Below, piece after piece: positions 44,589-53,674 of a stretch of DNA of 64,000 nt; position 1 is the first letter of the stretch, and every line of letters starts with the position of its first letter. The notes under the pieces are model-generated. The model made no database searches, was not told the DNA's origin, and was given only the letters and a program-made list of their open reading frames with translations. Position numbers and translations under genes: made by a program. The DNA is from Endozoicomonas sp. G2_2 (GTDB taxonomy: Bacteria; Pseudomonadota; Gammaproteobacteria; Nevskiales; Salinisphaeraceae): NCBI RefSeq assembly GCF_017744135.1, contig NZ_JAGHQU010000003.1, positions 1 through 64,000 of the forward strand, written 5' to 3'.

Positions 44589-45950
44589 ATGGCCGGTTTC
44601 TTCGACAAGTCCAATACGGTGGCAAAGCCCGGTTTCAACCGATGGATGGTGCCGCCCGCCGCACTGTGCATTCATCTGTGTATCGGTCAGGTTTATGCCT
44701 TTTCGGTATTCAAGATTCCGCTGACCCAGGTTATCGGCGTAACCGAGTCCGCCAACGGCGACTGGTCGCAGGCCACGCTCGCCTGGATCTTTTCCCTCGC
44801 GATCGCCGCGCTCGGTCTGGCGGCGGCCTTTGGTGGCCAGTGGCTGGAGCGGGTCGGCCCGCGCAAGGCCATGGCGCTTGCAGCCGCCTGTTTCGGCGGT
44901 GGCTTCATCATCTCGGCTTTCGGCGTGTGGACGCACCAGATCTGGCTGATCTACCTCGGCTACGGCGTGATCGGCGGCATCGGGCTGGGCATCGGTTATA
45001 TCTCGCCGGTATCGACGCTGATCAAGTGGTTTCCCGACCGGCCCGGTCTGGCGACCGGCATGGCGATCATGGGCTTCGGCGGGGGTGCGATGATCGGCTC
45101 GCCGCTGGCGACGTCGCTGATGGCGTTCTTCTCGGGCCCGGAATCGGTCGGCGTCGGTTCGACGTTCGTTGCCATGGGCATCATCTACTTTGTATTCATG
45201 ATGATCGGCGCGCTGATCGTGCGTATCCCCGCGAAGGACTGGAAGCCGGAAGGTTTCGATCCCGAGCGTGACGGCAAGCAGGACAAGATGATCACTAATC
45301 ATCATGTCCACGTGAACCAGGCGATGAAGACGCCGCAGTTCTATTTCATCTGGCTGGTGCTGTTCATGAACGTCACCGCCGGCATTGCGCTGCTCGAGCA
45401 GGCGTCGCCGATGGCCCAAGAGATGGTGGGCACGAGTGCGGCGGCCGCGGCCGGTTTCGTGGGTGTGCTGTCGATCTTCAACATGGCCGGACGCTTCTTC
45501 TGGGCGTCCACGTCCGATTACATCGGCCGCAAGATGACCTATGTCATCTTCTTTGTGCTCGGCATGCTGCTCTATGCCGCGGTGCCCACGGTCGCGGCCA
45601 GCGGCAACATCGTGCTGTTCGTGCTCGCCTGCTGCATCATCGTGTCGATGTACGGTGGCGGTTTCGCCACCGTGCCGGCCTATCTGCGCGATATCTTCGG
45701 CACCATGCACGTGGGCGCGATTCACGGCCGCCTGCTCACGGCCTGGGCGGCTGCGGGTGTCGTCGGCCCGGTGCTGCTCAATCAGCTGCGCGAGGGTCGC
45801 ATCGAGGCCGGCGTGGCGCCGGCGGATGCCTACACCACGACGCTCTACATCATGGTGCTGCTGCTGGCCGCGGGGCTGGTGTCCAACCTACTCGTGCGTC
45901 CGGTGGCGGACAAACATCATTACCGGGGTGATCCGAGCAATCCCGAGTAG
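44589..45950 (+). CDS. OFA family MFS transporter (oxalate/formate antiporter type)
   Basis: A 453-residue major-facilitator protein with twelve hydrophobic helices. OFA family marks are FNRWMVPPAALCIHLCIGQVY at the N-terminus and VERVGPRKAM-like motif A (here LERVGPRKAM). OFA carriers exchange formate, oxalate, lactate or related anions. A strong site AGGGGGA precedes the start. A 44-residue single-helix partner gene follows 85 bases downstream, and formate dehydrogenase follows that, which supports formate or oxalate as substrate. Confidence 0.88.
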   Translation: MAGFFDKSNTVAKPGFNRWMVPPAALCIHLCIGQVYAFSVFKIPLTQVIGVTESANGDWSQATLAWIFSLAIAALGLAAAFGGQWLERVGPRKAMALAAACFGGGFIISAFGVWTHQIWLIYLGYGVIGGIGLGIGYISPVSTLIKWFPDRPGLATGMAIMGFGGGAMIGSPLATSLMAFFSGPESVGVGSTFVAMGIIYFVFMMIGALIVRIPAKDWKPEGFDPERDGKQDKMITNHHVHVNQAMKTPQFYFIWLVLFMNVTAGIALLEQASPMAQEMVGTSAAAAAGFVGVLSIFNMAGRFFWASTSDYIGRKMTYVIFFVLGMLLYAAVPTVAASGNIVLFVLACCIIVSMYGGGFATVPAYLRDIFGTMHVGAIHGRLLTAWAAAGVVGPVLLNQLREGRIEAGVAPADAYTTTLYIMVLLLAAGLVSNLLVRPVADKHHYRGDPSNPE

Positions 45951-46035
45951 CGCTGGGCGGCGGGCGCGGCCAATTCGTGCCCGCCCGCTCCATGAAACTA
46001 CGGATTGATCAATCTGCATAATGCAGGAGACAATA

Positions 46036-46170
46036 ATGAATACTGAAGCCACCTCAGCCGCCACCACGCCGACATGGCAGATCGCCGCCCTCTGGGCCAT
46101 GGTCACGATTCCTGCGCTCTGGGGGTTCTGCGAGACGCTGGTCAAGGCGCTGCGCCTGTTCACGGGTTGA
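46036..46170 (+). CDS. MFS transporter small subunit (44-residue single-helix protein)
   Basis: A 44-residue protein too short for ordinary ORF calling: MNTEATSAATTPTWQIAALW, then a hydrophobic helix (about residues 14-39, AMVTIPALWGFCETLVKALRLF) and a Gly stop. An AGGAGA ribosome site lies 5 bases before ATG 46036. Such one-helix proteins follow OFA-type MFS genes in many proteobacteria and are annotated as MFS small subunits. It probably sits in the membrane beside the carrier. No biochemical role is established. Confidence 0.75.
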   Translation: MNTEATSAATTPTWQIAALWAMVTIPALWGFCETLVKALRLFTG

Positions 46171-46201
46171 ACGATCGCTCGGCCGGCGTTACCGGCTGAC
46201 G

Positions 46202-46232
46202 GCCCGTCGTGTTCGGCACGGCGGGCTTTTTT
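46202..46232 (+). terminator. Terminator after the OFA carrier unit
   Basis: gcccgtcgtg (46202-46211) pairs with cacggcgggc (46217-46226), one G-T pair, then TTTTTT. It ends the carrier plus small-subunit transcript, so fdhF starts a separate unit or is partly attenuated. Confidence 0.85.
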
Positions 46233-46351
46233 CGTCTGCTGGATGCAGCGCTGAAACGGGCCGACACGAATCGTGCGTACGTCGATGGGCGATCAGGTTG
46301 AGCACAGGCACGGGCCGGTACGCCGGCCATGGGACCCACAGGAGACCCCGC

Positions 46352-49348
46352 ATGGATGACGTTGCAGAGCAGATCGAGATCACCGTCGACGGCCAGGCCG
46401 TGCGCGCCCGGCCCGGCCAGTTGCTGCCCGAGGCGCTGGAGGGCACCGGTATCTATCTGCCGCATGTCTGCTATCACCCGAGCCTCGGGCCGCTGCAGAC
46501 CTGCGATACCTGTTTCGTGGAAATCGACGGCAATCTGGTGCGCGGCTGCAGCGTGGCGGTCAAGCCGGGCCTGGATGTCACCATCGAAAGCGACACCGCG
46601 CATGCCGCGCGGCATGAAGGCATTGATCGCATCGCCTCCAATCACGATCTGTACTGCTCGGTTTGCGACAACAACAACGGCAACTGCGACGTGCACAACG
46701 CCGTGCGCGACATGGCCGTGCCGGGCCAGCACTACGAATACCGCGGCAAGCCGTACGAGAAGGACTATTCGAACCCCTTCTATATCTACGACCCGGACCA
46801 GTGCATCCTCTGCGGGCGCTGTGTCGAGGCCTGTCAGAACCTGCAGGTCAACGAAACGCTGTCCATCGATTGGTCGCGCGATCGCCCGCGGGTGATCTGG
46901 GACGACGACGTGCCCATCGAGGATTCGTCGTGTGTTTCCTGCGGCCACTGCGTGACCGTATGCCCCTGCAACGCGCTGATGGAAACCTCGATGATCGGCA
47001 ACGCCGGGCCCATGACCGGGCTGTCGCCGCAGGCACGCGGGCGCTTCCAGCAGCTCGGCCGCTCGGCGATCGATCTGGTGAAGGCGGCCGAACACACCAC
47101 CGGCTTCGGGCCGATCTTCGCGGTGTCGGAAGTCGATGCTGCCATGCGCGAGACCGAGCTCAAGCGCACCAAGACGGTCTGCACCTATTGCGGTGTGGGC
47201 TGCTCGTTCGAGATGTGGACCCGCGATCGTGAGCTGCTCAAGGTTCAGCCGCAGCCCGAAGCGCCGGCCAACGGCATCTCCACCTGTATCAAGGGCAAGT
47301 TCGGCTGGGGCCATATCAACAGCGAACATCGCCTGACCAAGCCGCTGATCCGCGACAACGGTGCCTTTCGTGAAGCCGAGTGGGACGAGGCGTACGCTTT
47401 GATCGCGCGCCGCTTCAACGAGATTCGCGACGCCCATGGCGCCGACGCGCTGGCGTTCATCGCCTCCTCGAAATGCAGTAACGAGGAAGGCTATCTCATG
47501 CAGAAGTTCGCCCGCGCGGTGATGGGCACGAACAATATCGACAATTGCTCGCGCTACTGCCAGGCGCCGGCCACCGAAAGCCTGTGGCGCACCGTGGGTT
47601 ACGGCGCGGATACCGGCTCGATTGCCGATCTGGAAGCCGCCGAGCTGTTGATCATCGTCGGATCCAACACTGCCGAGAGCCATCCCGTGATCGCCACGCG
47701 GCTCAAGCGCGCCAAGAAACTGCGCGGTCAGACGCATCTCGTCGCCGATCTGCGCAAGAACGAAATGGCTCAGCGTGCCGACATGTTCGTCAAACCCGAG
47801 CCGGGCACCGACATGATCTGGCTCAACGCCGTGGCCAAGACCATCATCGAGATGGGCCGCGCGGACGATGCGTTCATTCAGAAGAACGTCGAGCACTACG
47901 ACGACTATGTGAAAAGCCTCGAGCCGTTCACCATGGAATTCGCCGAGCAACGCTGCGGGCTGTCGCGCGACGAGCTCGATCGCATGGTCGACATGGTTCT
48001 GGAAGCCAATACCATCTGCGGCATCTGGGCCATGGGCGTGACCCAGCACACTATGGGTGCGGACACCGCCACTGCGCTGTGCAACCTGCTGCTGGTGACC
48101 GGCAACTTTGGCAAGTTCGGCACCGGCGGCTATCCCATGCGCGGCCACAACAACGTGCAGGGCGCGAGCGACATGGGCTGCATGCCCGATCGTTTCCCCG
48201 GCTACGATTTCATCAGCGACGACACCGTGCGCGTGCGCTACGAAGACGCCTGGGGCGTTGAGCTGCCCACCGGCAAGGGCCTGAACAACCACGAGATGGT
48301 CACCACCATCCACGATGGCGATCTGAAGTCGCTGTATGTGGTCGGCGAGGACATGGGCATCGTCGATTCGGACGCGCTGCACGTGCAGTCGGCGTTCGAG
48401 AAGCTCGACTTCATGGTCGTGCAGGACATGTTCTTTTCGCGCACCTGCGAGTACGCGGATGTCGTGTTGCCGGCCAGCCCCTCGGTCGAGAAGGAAGGCA
48501 CCTTCATCAACACCGAGCGGCGTATCCAGCGGCTCTACGAGGTGTTTCCGCCGCTCGGCGACTCGCGTCCGGACTGGCGTATCCATACCGAGCTGGCCCG
48601 CGCCATGGGCGCGGACTGGCAGTACAGTCATCCGTCCGAGATCTTTCACGAGATGGCGTCGCTCGCCGACATGTTCGCGGGCGCACACTACGACGCGCTC
48701 CAGGGCTTCAACTCCCAGCAGTGGCCGGTCGCGGCAGACGGCACGAGCCAGGCGAATCTGTACTCCGACGGCCAGTTCCATTTCGACAGCGGGCGGGCGC
48801 GTTTTCACCCGGTGCACTGGAACGAGCCCACCGACCAGCCCGACGACGAGTTCGATCTGCACCTGAACAACGGCCGCCTGCTGGAACATTTCCACGAAGG
48901 CAATCTCACCGACGAGACGGCGGGCATCGTGTTCAAGATCGAGCGCAGCTTCGTGGAGGTGTCGCCCGAACTGGCCGCCGAGCGCGGCGTGAAGGCCGGC
49001 AGCATCGTGCGCCTGGTCTCGCGGCGCGGCGCGATCAAGGTCAGCGTTGAGGTCACCGACCGTGTGCAGGGCAAGCAGATGTACATGCCCATGCACGGCA
49101 AGAAGAACATCGAGGCGATCAACGTGCTCACCAGCTTCGAGTCGGACAAGGACACCGATACGCCGGCCTACAAGGAGCTGGCGGTGAAGATGGAAGTGCT
49201 CAGCGTCGACGGTCATCCGCCGCTCAAGGCGAACAACCAGCGCAACGCCACGCCGAACCCGGTCAGCGGCGTTCAGGTCAATCAGAAATGGCAGCGTGAC
49301 GACTACAAGCGCCCGCCGAAGGCGCGCCCGGTCGACAGCGGGCTGTAA
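46352..49348 (+). CDS. fdhF: Formate dehydrogenase catalytic subunit (molybdopterin, cysteine type)
   Basis: A 998-residue iron-sulfur molybdoenzyme. Residues 7-80 form a [2Fe-2S] ferredoxin domain (CYHPSLGPLQTCDTCF); a NuoG-like His/Cys cluster domain follows (HDLYCSVCDNNNGNC), then two [4Fe-4S] binding motifs (CILCGRCVEAC and CVSCGHCVTVCPC), then the bis-MGD domains with CTYCGVGC. The active-site position has NCSRYCQAP, Cys403, with no UGA/Sec codon. This fits the family of cytoplasmic formate dehydrogenases with an attached ferredoxin part (YrhE/FdhA type). A strong AGGAG sits before ATG 46352. DUF1641 protein and FdhD lie downstream; no FdsB-like NAD subunit is here, so the electron acceptor is unknown. 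Confidence 0.93.
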   Translation: MDDVAEQIEITVDGQAVRARPGQLLPEALEGTGIYLPHVCYHPSLGPLQTCDTCFVEIDGNLVRGCSVAVKPGLDVTIESDTAHAARHEGIDRIASNHDLYCSVCDNNNGNCDVHNAVRDMAVPGQHYEYRGKPYEKDYSNPFYIYDPDQCILCGRCVEACQNLQVNETLSIDWSRDRPRVIWDDDVPIEDSSCVSCGHCVTVCPCNALMETSMIGNAGPMTGLSPQARGRFQQLGRSAIDLVKAAEHTTGFGPIFAVSEVDAAMRETELKRTKTVCTYCGVGCSFEMWTRDRELLKVQPQPEAPANGISTCIKGKFGWGHINSEHRLTKPLIRDNGAFREAEWDEAYALIARRFNEIRDAHGADALAFIASSKCSNEEGYLMQKFARAVMGTNNIDNCSRYCQAPATESLWRTVGYGADTGSIADLEAAELLIIVGSNTAESHPVIATRLKRAKKLRGQTHLVADLRKNEMAQRADMFVKPEPGTDMIWLNAVAKTIIEMGRADDAFIQKNVEHYDDYVKSLEPFTMEFAEQRCGLSRDELDRMVDMVLEANTICGIWAMGVTQHTMGADTATALCNLLLVTGNFGKFGTGGYPMRGHNNVQGASDMGCMPDRFPGYDFISDDTVRVRYEDAWGVELPTGKGLNNHEMVTTIHDGDLKSLYVVGEDMGIVDSDALHVQSAFEKLDFMVVQDMFFSRTCEYADVVLPASPSVEKEGTFINTERRIQRLYEVFPPLGDSRPDWRIHTELARAMGADWQYSHPSEIFHEMASLADMFAGAHYDALQGFNSQQWPVAADGTSQANLYSDGQFHFDSGRARFHPVHWNEPTDQPDDEFDLHLNNGRLLEHFHEGNLTDETAGIVFKIERSFVEVSPELAAERGVKAGSIVRLVSRRGAIKVSVEVTDRVQGKQMYMPMHGKKNIEAINVLTSFESDKDTDTPAYKELAVKMEVLSVDGHPPLKANNQRNATPNPVSGVQVNQKWQRDDYKRPPKARPVDSGL

Positions 49349-49380
49349 GCGCTTTCATTCACGGACTTCAGGACTTTGCC

Positions 49381-49884
49381 ATGGCAGAACAGATTCACTA
49401 TCGCCCCGCCGAGGCCAAACGGTTTCGCGAGGAAACGCTTGACGAGTTCGAGCGCCTGCAAGGGCGCGTCGCCGAGATCAATGGTCTGCTGGATGAGCTT
49501 TACGACTCCGGTCTGATCCGCTGGATCAAGGATTTTGCCGGTGCCTTCCCGCAGATATCGAGCATCGCCGTGGAGGGCATGAACACGCCCGAGGGCCATG
49601 CGGGCATGCGCAATCTGCTGGTGGTCGCCAAGCAGCTCGGCAAGATCGATCCGGACCAGCTCGAGCGCACCTTCGAAGCCGCGAACGCCGGGCTGGCCAA
49701 GGCCGGCGAGCCCGCTAGCGAGGACACGCCCTACAACCCGCCCGGCATGACCGGCGTGTTCAAGCTCCTGCACGACAAGGAACTCTGGGCCACGCTGTCG
49801 CCGCTGATTGCGGGCGCGAAAGCGTATTCCGAAGCCCAGCGGCGTCAGCAGAGCGAAGACAAGTCGGACAGCGAAAAGAGCTGA
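49381..49884 (+). CDS. DUF1641 domain-containing protein
   Basis: A 167-residue cytoplasmic protein with several amphipathic helices and the DUF1641 pattern GLLDELYDSGLIRWIKDFAG and GMTGVFKLLHDKELWATLSP. Genes of this family regularly follow fdhF-type genes of the kind upstream (33-base gap), as YrhD follows YrhE in Bacillus. It is presumed a subunit or chaperone of this dehydrogenase; mechanism unknown. The C-terminus is highly charged. Confidence 0.88.
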   Translation: MAEQIHYRPAEAKRFREETLDEFERLQGRVAEINGLLDELYDSGLIRWIKDFAGAFPQISSIAVEGMNTPEGHAGMRNLLVVAKQLGKIDPDQLERTFEAANAGLAKAGEPASEDTPYNPPGMTGVFKLLHDKELWATLSPLIAGAKAYSEAQRRQQSEDKSDSEKS

Positions 49885-49909
49885 GGCCGCGGGCGCGCCG
49901 CGGCTGGGG

Positions 49910-50857
49910 TCAGATCACGCCCAGAGCTGTCAGCGTGAATACGCCGGCCGTGATGGTCGCGCTCGCGGCCAGCGTGGTCACGGCGACGATGTTCGCGGCC
50001 AGGCGCGCATTGCCGCCCATCGCCTGCACCATGATGAAGCTGGCCGCGGCCGACGGCGTGGCGAAGAACAGATAAAGCAGGCCCAGCTCGCGGCCGGCGA
50101 AGCCGCACAGCCAGGCCGCGAGCGTGGCGCCGGCGGGAAAGATCACCATCTTGATCAGCGACGCCGAAAAGGCGATCCCGCGTGCCTCGTAGAGCGCGCC
50201 CAGCGAGAGCGTGCCGCCAATACAGATCAGCGCCAGCGGCAGGGTGAGGCGGGCGAAATACTCGCCGGATGTCATCAGCCACTCCGGGATCGGCGCGCCG
50301 ATCGCCGCGACCGGAATCGCAACCACGGTGCCGATGATCAACGGATTGGTGGCAATGCCGCGGCTGATGCTGCGCCAGTCCGCCTGCTGGTCCGGCTGAT
50401 ACCAGGTGAGGATGAGCACCGACAGCGTGTTGTAGAGCAGGATGACGAGGCCGACGAGAATGCCGCCCGCCGACAGGCCAAAATCGCCGTACATGCTCGC
50501 CGCCAGCGCCAGGCCGACGATGCCGCAGTTGCCGCGAAACGCGCCCTGGACATAGACGCCGCGTTCGATCCGTTCCACGCGCCAGATCGCCCAGAGCCAG
50601 GTCAGGCCGAAGCAGGCGAAGGTCGCCACGGTGAAAAACGCCATGAGCCCGGGCAGCAGCGCCTGCGACAGATCTGCTTTCACGATGCTGATGAATACCA
50701 GCGTCGGCATGCTGCCCTTGAACACCAGCGTCGAGGCGGTATCGATGAAGCGATCGTCGATCCAGCCGGCTTTCTTGAGCCCGATGCCGAGGAAGACCAT
50801 CGAAAACACCGGCAGGGTGACGTTGAGCGTCTGCAGAAAGACAGCGAAAAGATCCAT
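49910..50857 (-). CDS. AEC family (auxin efflux carrier type) transporter
   Basis: A 315-residue membrane protein with about ten hydrophobic helices in two inverted halves; GAFRGNCGIVGLALAASMYG is the characteristic conserved segment of bacterial AEC carriers, and ATPSAAASFIMVQAMGG is its counterpart. Bacterial AEC proteins export or import organic anions such as malate, malonate or related compounds. Start ATG 50857 (MDLFAVFLQTLNV); residues before it in the longer frame are spurious. It converges on the DUF1641 gene and sits inside the formate cluster. Confidence 0.85.
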   Translation of the reverse strand: MDLFAVFLQTLNVTLPVFSMVFLGIGLKKAGWIDDRFIDTASTLVFKGSMPTLVFISIVKADLSQALLPGLMAFFTVATFACFGLTWLWAIWRVERIERGVYVQGAFRGNCGIVGLALAASMYGDFGLSAGGILVGLVILLYNTLSVLILTWYQPDQQADWRSISRGIATNPLIIGTVVAIPVAAIGAPIPEWLMTSGEYFARLTLPLALICIGGTLSLGALYEARGIAFSASLIKMVIFPAGATLAAWLCGFAGRELGLLYLFFATPSAAASFIMVQAMGGNARLAANIVAVTTLAASATITAGVFTLTALGVI

Positions 50858-51038
50858 GACGAGATCGCGCGGGTGAGGAACGGGAGAATGGAAAATGCGT
50901 TGCACGCGGCGTGCCGGATTGCCGGTGGGCCCGGCATGGTCGGCGCGGCGCTGCGATGCGCGTGCAGAATACACGGGTCCATACCACACGCCCCGCAATC
51001 AACGCCCGCAGTACGGGTTGATCGGTTACCGTAAGCGC

Positions 51039-51905
51039 ATGAAATCCAGCGACAGCGCCGACTCCCGAACCACGTCCGAGCCCCCGCGCGCCACCGCGCA
51101 GGCGCGCCAGGTCGTGCGTATCCGCGCCTATGGTCGCGATGGGTTTGGCGCACGTGACGACACGCTGGCGGTCGAACGCGCGCTGGAGATCCACGTTGCC
51201 GGCGCCGATCCGCTGATCACCATGCGCACGCCCGGCGCCGACGCCGAGCTCGCCGCCGGGCTCATGCACGGCGAGGGCGTGATCCGCTCGCGCGACGACA
51301 TCGTCTACCTGCGGCCCGCGCCGGGCGAGGACGACGTGATGCGGCTCATGCTCAAGCCCGAGGCCCGCGCGCGCCTCGACCGGGTCGAGCGCAACACGCT
51401 GGCCACCAGCGCCTGTGGCGTCTGTGGCAAACCGAGTTTTTCGCCGCCCACGCCCGGCAACGACGGTTCGGCTGCGAGCGGGCCGGGGCAGGTCACGCCT
51501 GAGCTGTTGCTTTCGCTGCCCGAGCGCATGCGTGCGGACCAGGGCGTGTTCGACGCCACCGGCGGGCTGCATGCGGCGGGGCTGTTCGATGTCCGGGGCA
51601 CGCTACTGTCGATTCGTGAGGACGTGGGCCGCCACAACGCCCTCGACAAACTCATCGGCGCGGCGCTGCTCGAAAACCGTCTGCCGTTGTCCGACGGCAT
51701 CGTCATGCTGTCTGGGCGCGCCAGCTACGAGCTGTTGCAGAAGAGCGTGATGGCGGGCGTGCCGATCGTGTGCGCGGTGTCCGCACCCAGCAGCTATGCG
51801 GTGGCGTTGGCTGAACAGTTCGGCGTGACGCTGGTGGGTTTTCTGCGCGGACACCGCTTCAACGTATATACCCATCCGCAGCGTCTGGCCGGCGTCGACG
51901 ACTGA
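51039..51905 (+). CDS. fdhD: Formate dehydrogenase accessory sulfurtransferase FdhD
   Basis: A 288-residue protein with the CGVCGK motif (Cys126, Cys129) that passes sulfur to the molybdenum cofactor of formate dehydrogenases. LAAGLMHGEGVI and EDVGRHNALDKLIG are further family marks. Its presence confirms that the large molybdoenzyme is a formate dehydrogenase. Start ATG 51039 (MKSSDSADSRTTS). It is divergent from the AEC gene. Confidence 0.95.
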   Translation: MKSSDSADSRTTSEPPRATAQARQVVRIRAYGRDGFGARDDTLAVERALEIHVAGADPLITMRTPGADAELAAGLMHGEGVIRSRDDIVYLRPAPGEDDVMRLMLKPEARARLDRVERNTLATSACGVCGKPSFSPPTPGNDGSAASGPGQVTPELLLSLPERMRADQGVFDATGGLHAAGLFDVRGTLLSIREDVGRHNALDKLIGAALLENRLPLSDGIVMLSGRASYELLQKSVMAGVPIVCAVSAPSSYAVALAEQFGVTLVGFLRGHRFNVYTHPQRLAGVDD

Positions 51906-52051
51906 TCCGTGCCGCGTTGGCGTGCCCTGTGCGGCCTCGATCGCATCGTGCCACTTTCGCCGCATTGCTGCCTGTTGCAGCGGTCTGGTATTTCTGGCGG
52001 TTGAACCGTCGCGTTCGCGCGGCTCGCGCTTTTCAACGATGAGGTGAACAA

Positions 52052-53119
52052 ATGGCCAGAAATATGGCGAGCAAGGCCAGTCTCTGGGTGGCGACCGTCG
52101 CCTGCGCCGGACTGCTGCTGGCAGGCTGCGGCAGCGGCGACGACGCGGATCAGGTCGATGCCAAGAGCTCGGCCGAAGGCCAGAGCAGCGAGCCGGTAAG
52201 CCTGATCTTCGGTACCGGCGGCACCTCGGGCAGCTACTACCCGATCGGCGGTGCGCTCAAGCGCGTGTTCGAGCAAAGCGAGCAGATTGCCGGCGTTCAG
52301 GTCGTGTCCACCGGCGCGTCGGTGCAGAACATCAACAACATCGAGGACGGCACCAACCAAATGGCGCTGGTGATGAGCGACGTGGCCTACGACGCCATCA
52401 ACGGCCAGGGCCAGTTCGCCGATCGCAAGGCCGACATCCAGACCGTTGCCGGGCTGTATCCGAACGTGGTGCAGATCGTGGCGACCGCCAACAGCGGCAT
52501 CGATAGCGTGGCCGACATGAAAGGCAAGCGCATCGGCGTCGGCAAGGTGGGCTCCGGCGTCGAGCAGAGCGCCAAGAAAGTGCTGGAAGCGGCCGGCATG
52601 ACCTATGACGATCTCGCCCGCGTGAGCCATACCGGCTATGCCGACAGCGTGACGGAAATGAGCAACGGCAATCTGGACGCTGCGTTCTTCACCTCGGGCG
52701 TGCCCAATTCCAGCATCACGGGGCTCATGCAGAACACCGACGTGAACTTCGTCAACGTCGACGGCGAGACCGCCAAGAAACTGCTGCAGGATTACCCCTA
52801 CTACGAGAAATACGAGATTCCGGCCAACGCCCCCGAGCGCTATGACCTCGACGGCGCCGTGAACACGGTGGCGATCCGCAACCTGCTGATCGTACCCGCG
52901 TCGATGTCGGATCAGGTCACCCGCGAGCTGGCCAAGCGTTTTTACGAGTATCTCGGCACCGACAAGGTTTCCGTCGGCGCGCTCAAGCAGTTCGACCGCG
53001 AACGCATGGACGAGGACGTCGTGGTGCCGGTCGCCGCCGGCGCGCAGGCGTTCTACGACTCGATCTCGGAAGGTGGCGACAGCGGCGAGTCTGAGGCCAG
53101 CGAGGACAACGCCGGCTGA
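52052..53119 (+). CDS. TAXI family TRAP transporter solute-binding protein
   Basis: A 355-residue lipoprotein (lipobox LLLAGCGSG, Cys26), which is common for this subgroup. The TAXI fold is seen in FGTGGTSGSYYPIGGALKRVF near the N-terminus of the mature part and GVGKVGSGVEQSAKKVLEA. The C-terminus is acidic (EGGDSGESEASEDNAG). TAXI proteins bind glutamate or other small organic anions for a fused TRAP permease. First gene of a three-gene operon with DUF1850 and the permease. Confidence 0.92.
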   Translation: MARNMASKASLWVATVACAGLLLAGCGSGDDADQVDAKSSAEGQSSEPVSLIFGTGGTSGSYYPIGGALKRVFEQSEQIAGVQVVSTGASVQNINNIEDGTNQMALVMSDVAYDAINGQGQFADRKADIQTVAGLYPNVVQIVATANSGIDSVADMKGKRIGVGKVGSGVEQSAKKVLEAAGMTYDDLARVSHTGYADSVTEMSNGNLDAAFFTSGVPNSSITGLMQNTDVNFVNVDGETAKKLLQDYPYYEKYEIPANAPERYDLDGAVNTVAIRNLLIVPASMSDQVTRELAKRFYEYLGTDKVSVGALKQFDRERMDEDVVVPVAAGAQAFYDSISEGGDSGESEASEDNAG

Positions 53120-53140
53120 CGTGCCGGGTAGCGCGCGCCG

Positions 53141-53674
53141 ATGACGGCAGGTCGCCGGCGGGTCCTCGTCGGCGCCAGCGTCGCGTCGGCGCTCGTCGTG
53201 CTGGCGCTCGCCGCGAGCCTGTGGCCCGTTCACTGGCTCGTGGTGCGCGACGACGCCGGCCTGCGGTTCGCCTTTCAGGCCGATGACGGCTCGCGTTTTT
53301 CGCTCGCCTGGCGCCATTCGGTCGAACAGGAAGACTGGATCGAGACCTTCGCCGTGCGCGACAGCGCCATCGTGCTCGTCGCTACGCGCTTCAAGACCTT
53401 CGGGGCCGGCGTGCCCGCCGCTGCCGGTCGCCGCACGAGGCTCGAAAACGGCTGGGTGGTCATGGACGGTATCGATCGTGTGGTCGACCCCTACGCCGTC
53501 CAGGCGGCGGCCGCCGAAAGCTACCGTGTGCGCTGGGACGAGGGCCGCTGGTTCGCGCTTTCGCGGGCTTCGACTTCGCCCATACTTCGTTTCGCCGTGA
53601 TTCGCGCGCCGCTGACCGCGGTGATCGGCGGTTTGCTGCGCGTCTGGCGCGCCCCTGCAGCAGGATTGCCATGA
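53141..53674 (+). CDS. DUF1850 domain-containing protein
   Basis: A 177-residue protein with one N-terminal hydrophobic helix (LVGASVASALVVLALAASLW) as signal or anchor, then a beta-rich periplasmic domain with FSLAWRHSVEQEDWIETFAV. DUF1850 genes are placed almost always between TAXI and fused-permease genes, as here, so the protein is thought to assist that transporter. Its stop overlaps the permease start (ATGA). Confidence 0.88.
   Translation: MTAGRRRVLVGASVASALVVLALAASLWPVHWLVVRDDAGLRFAFQADDGSRFSLAWRHSVEQEDWIETFAVRDSAIVLVATRFKTFGAGVPAAAGRRTRLENGWVVMDGIDRVVDPYAVQAAAAESYRVRWDEGRWFALSRASTSPILRFAVIRAPLTAVIGGLLRVWRAPAAGLP

Noticed and set aside
46160-49216. Open frame of 1018 codons on the minus strand opposite fdhF
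   Set aside because: It is the mirror of a strongly conserved GC-rich gene, has His/Val/Arg-rich shadow composition, and shows no family motif.
46352-49348. Selenocysteine at the formate dehydrogenase active site
   Set aside because: The position is a normal TGC codon (Cys403) and the frame has no in-frame TGA.
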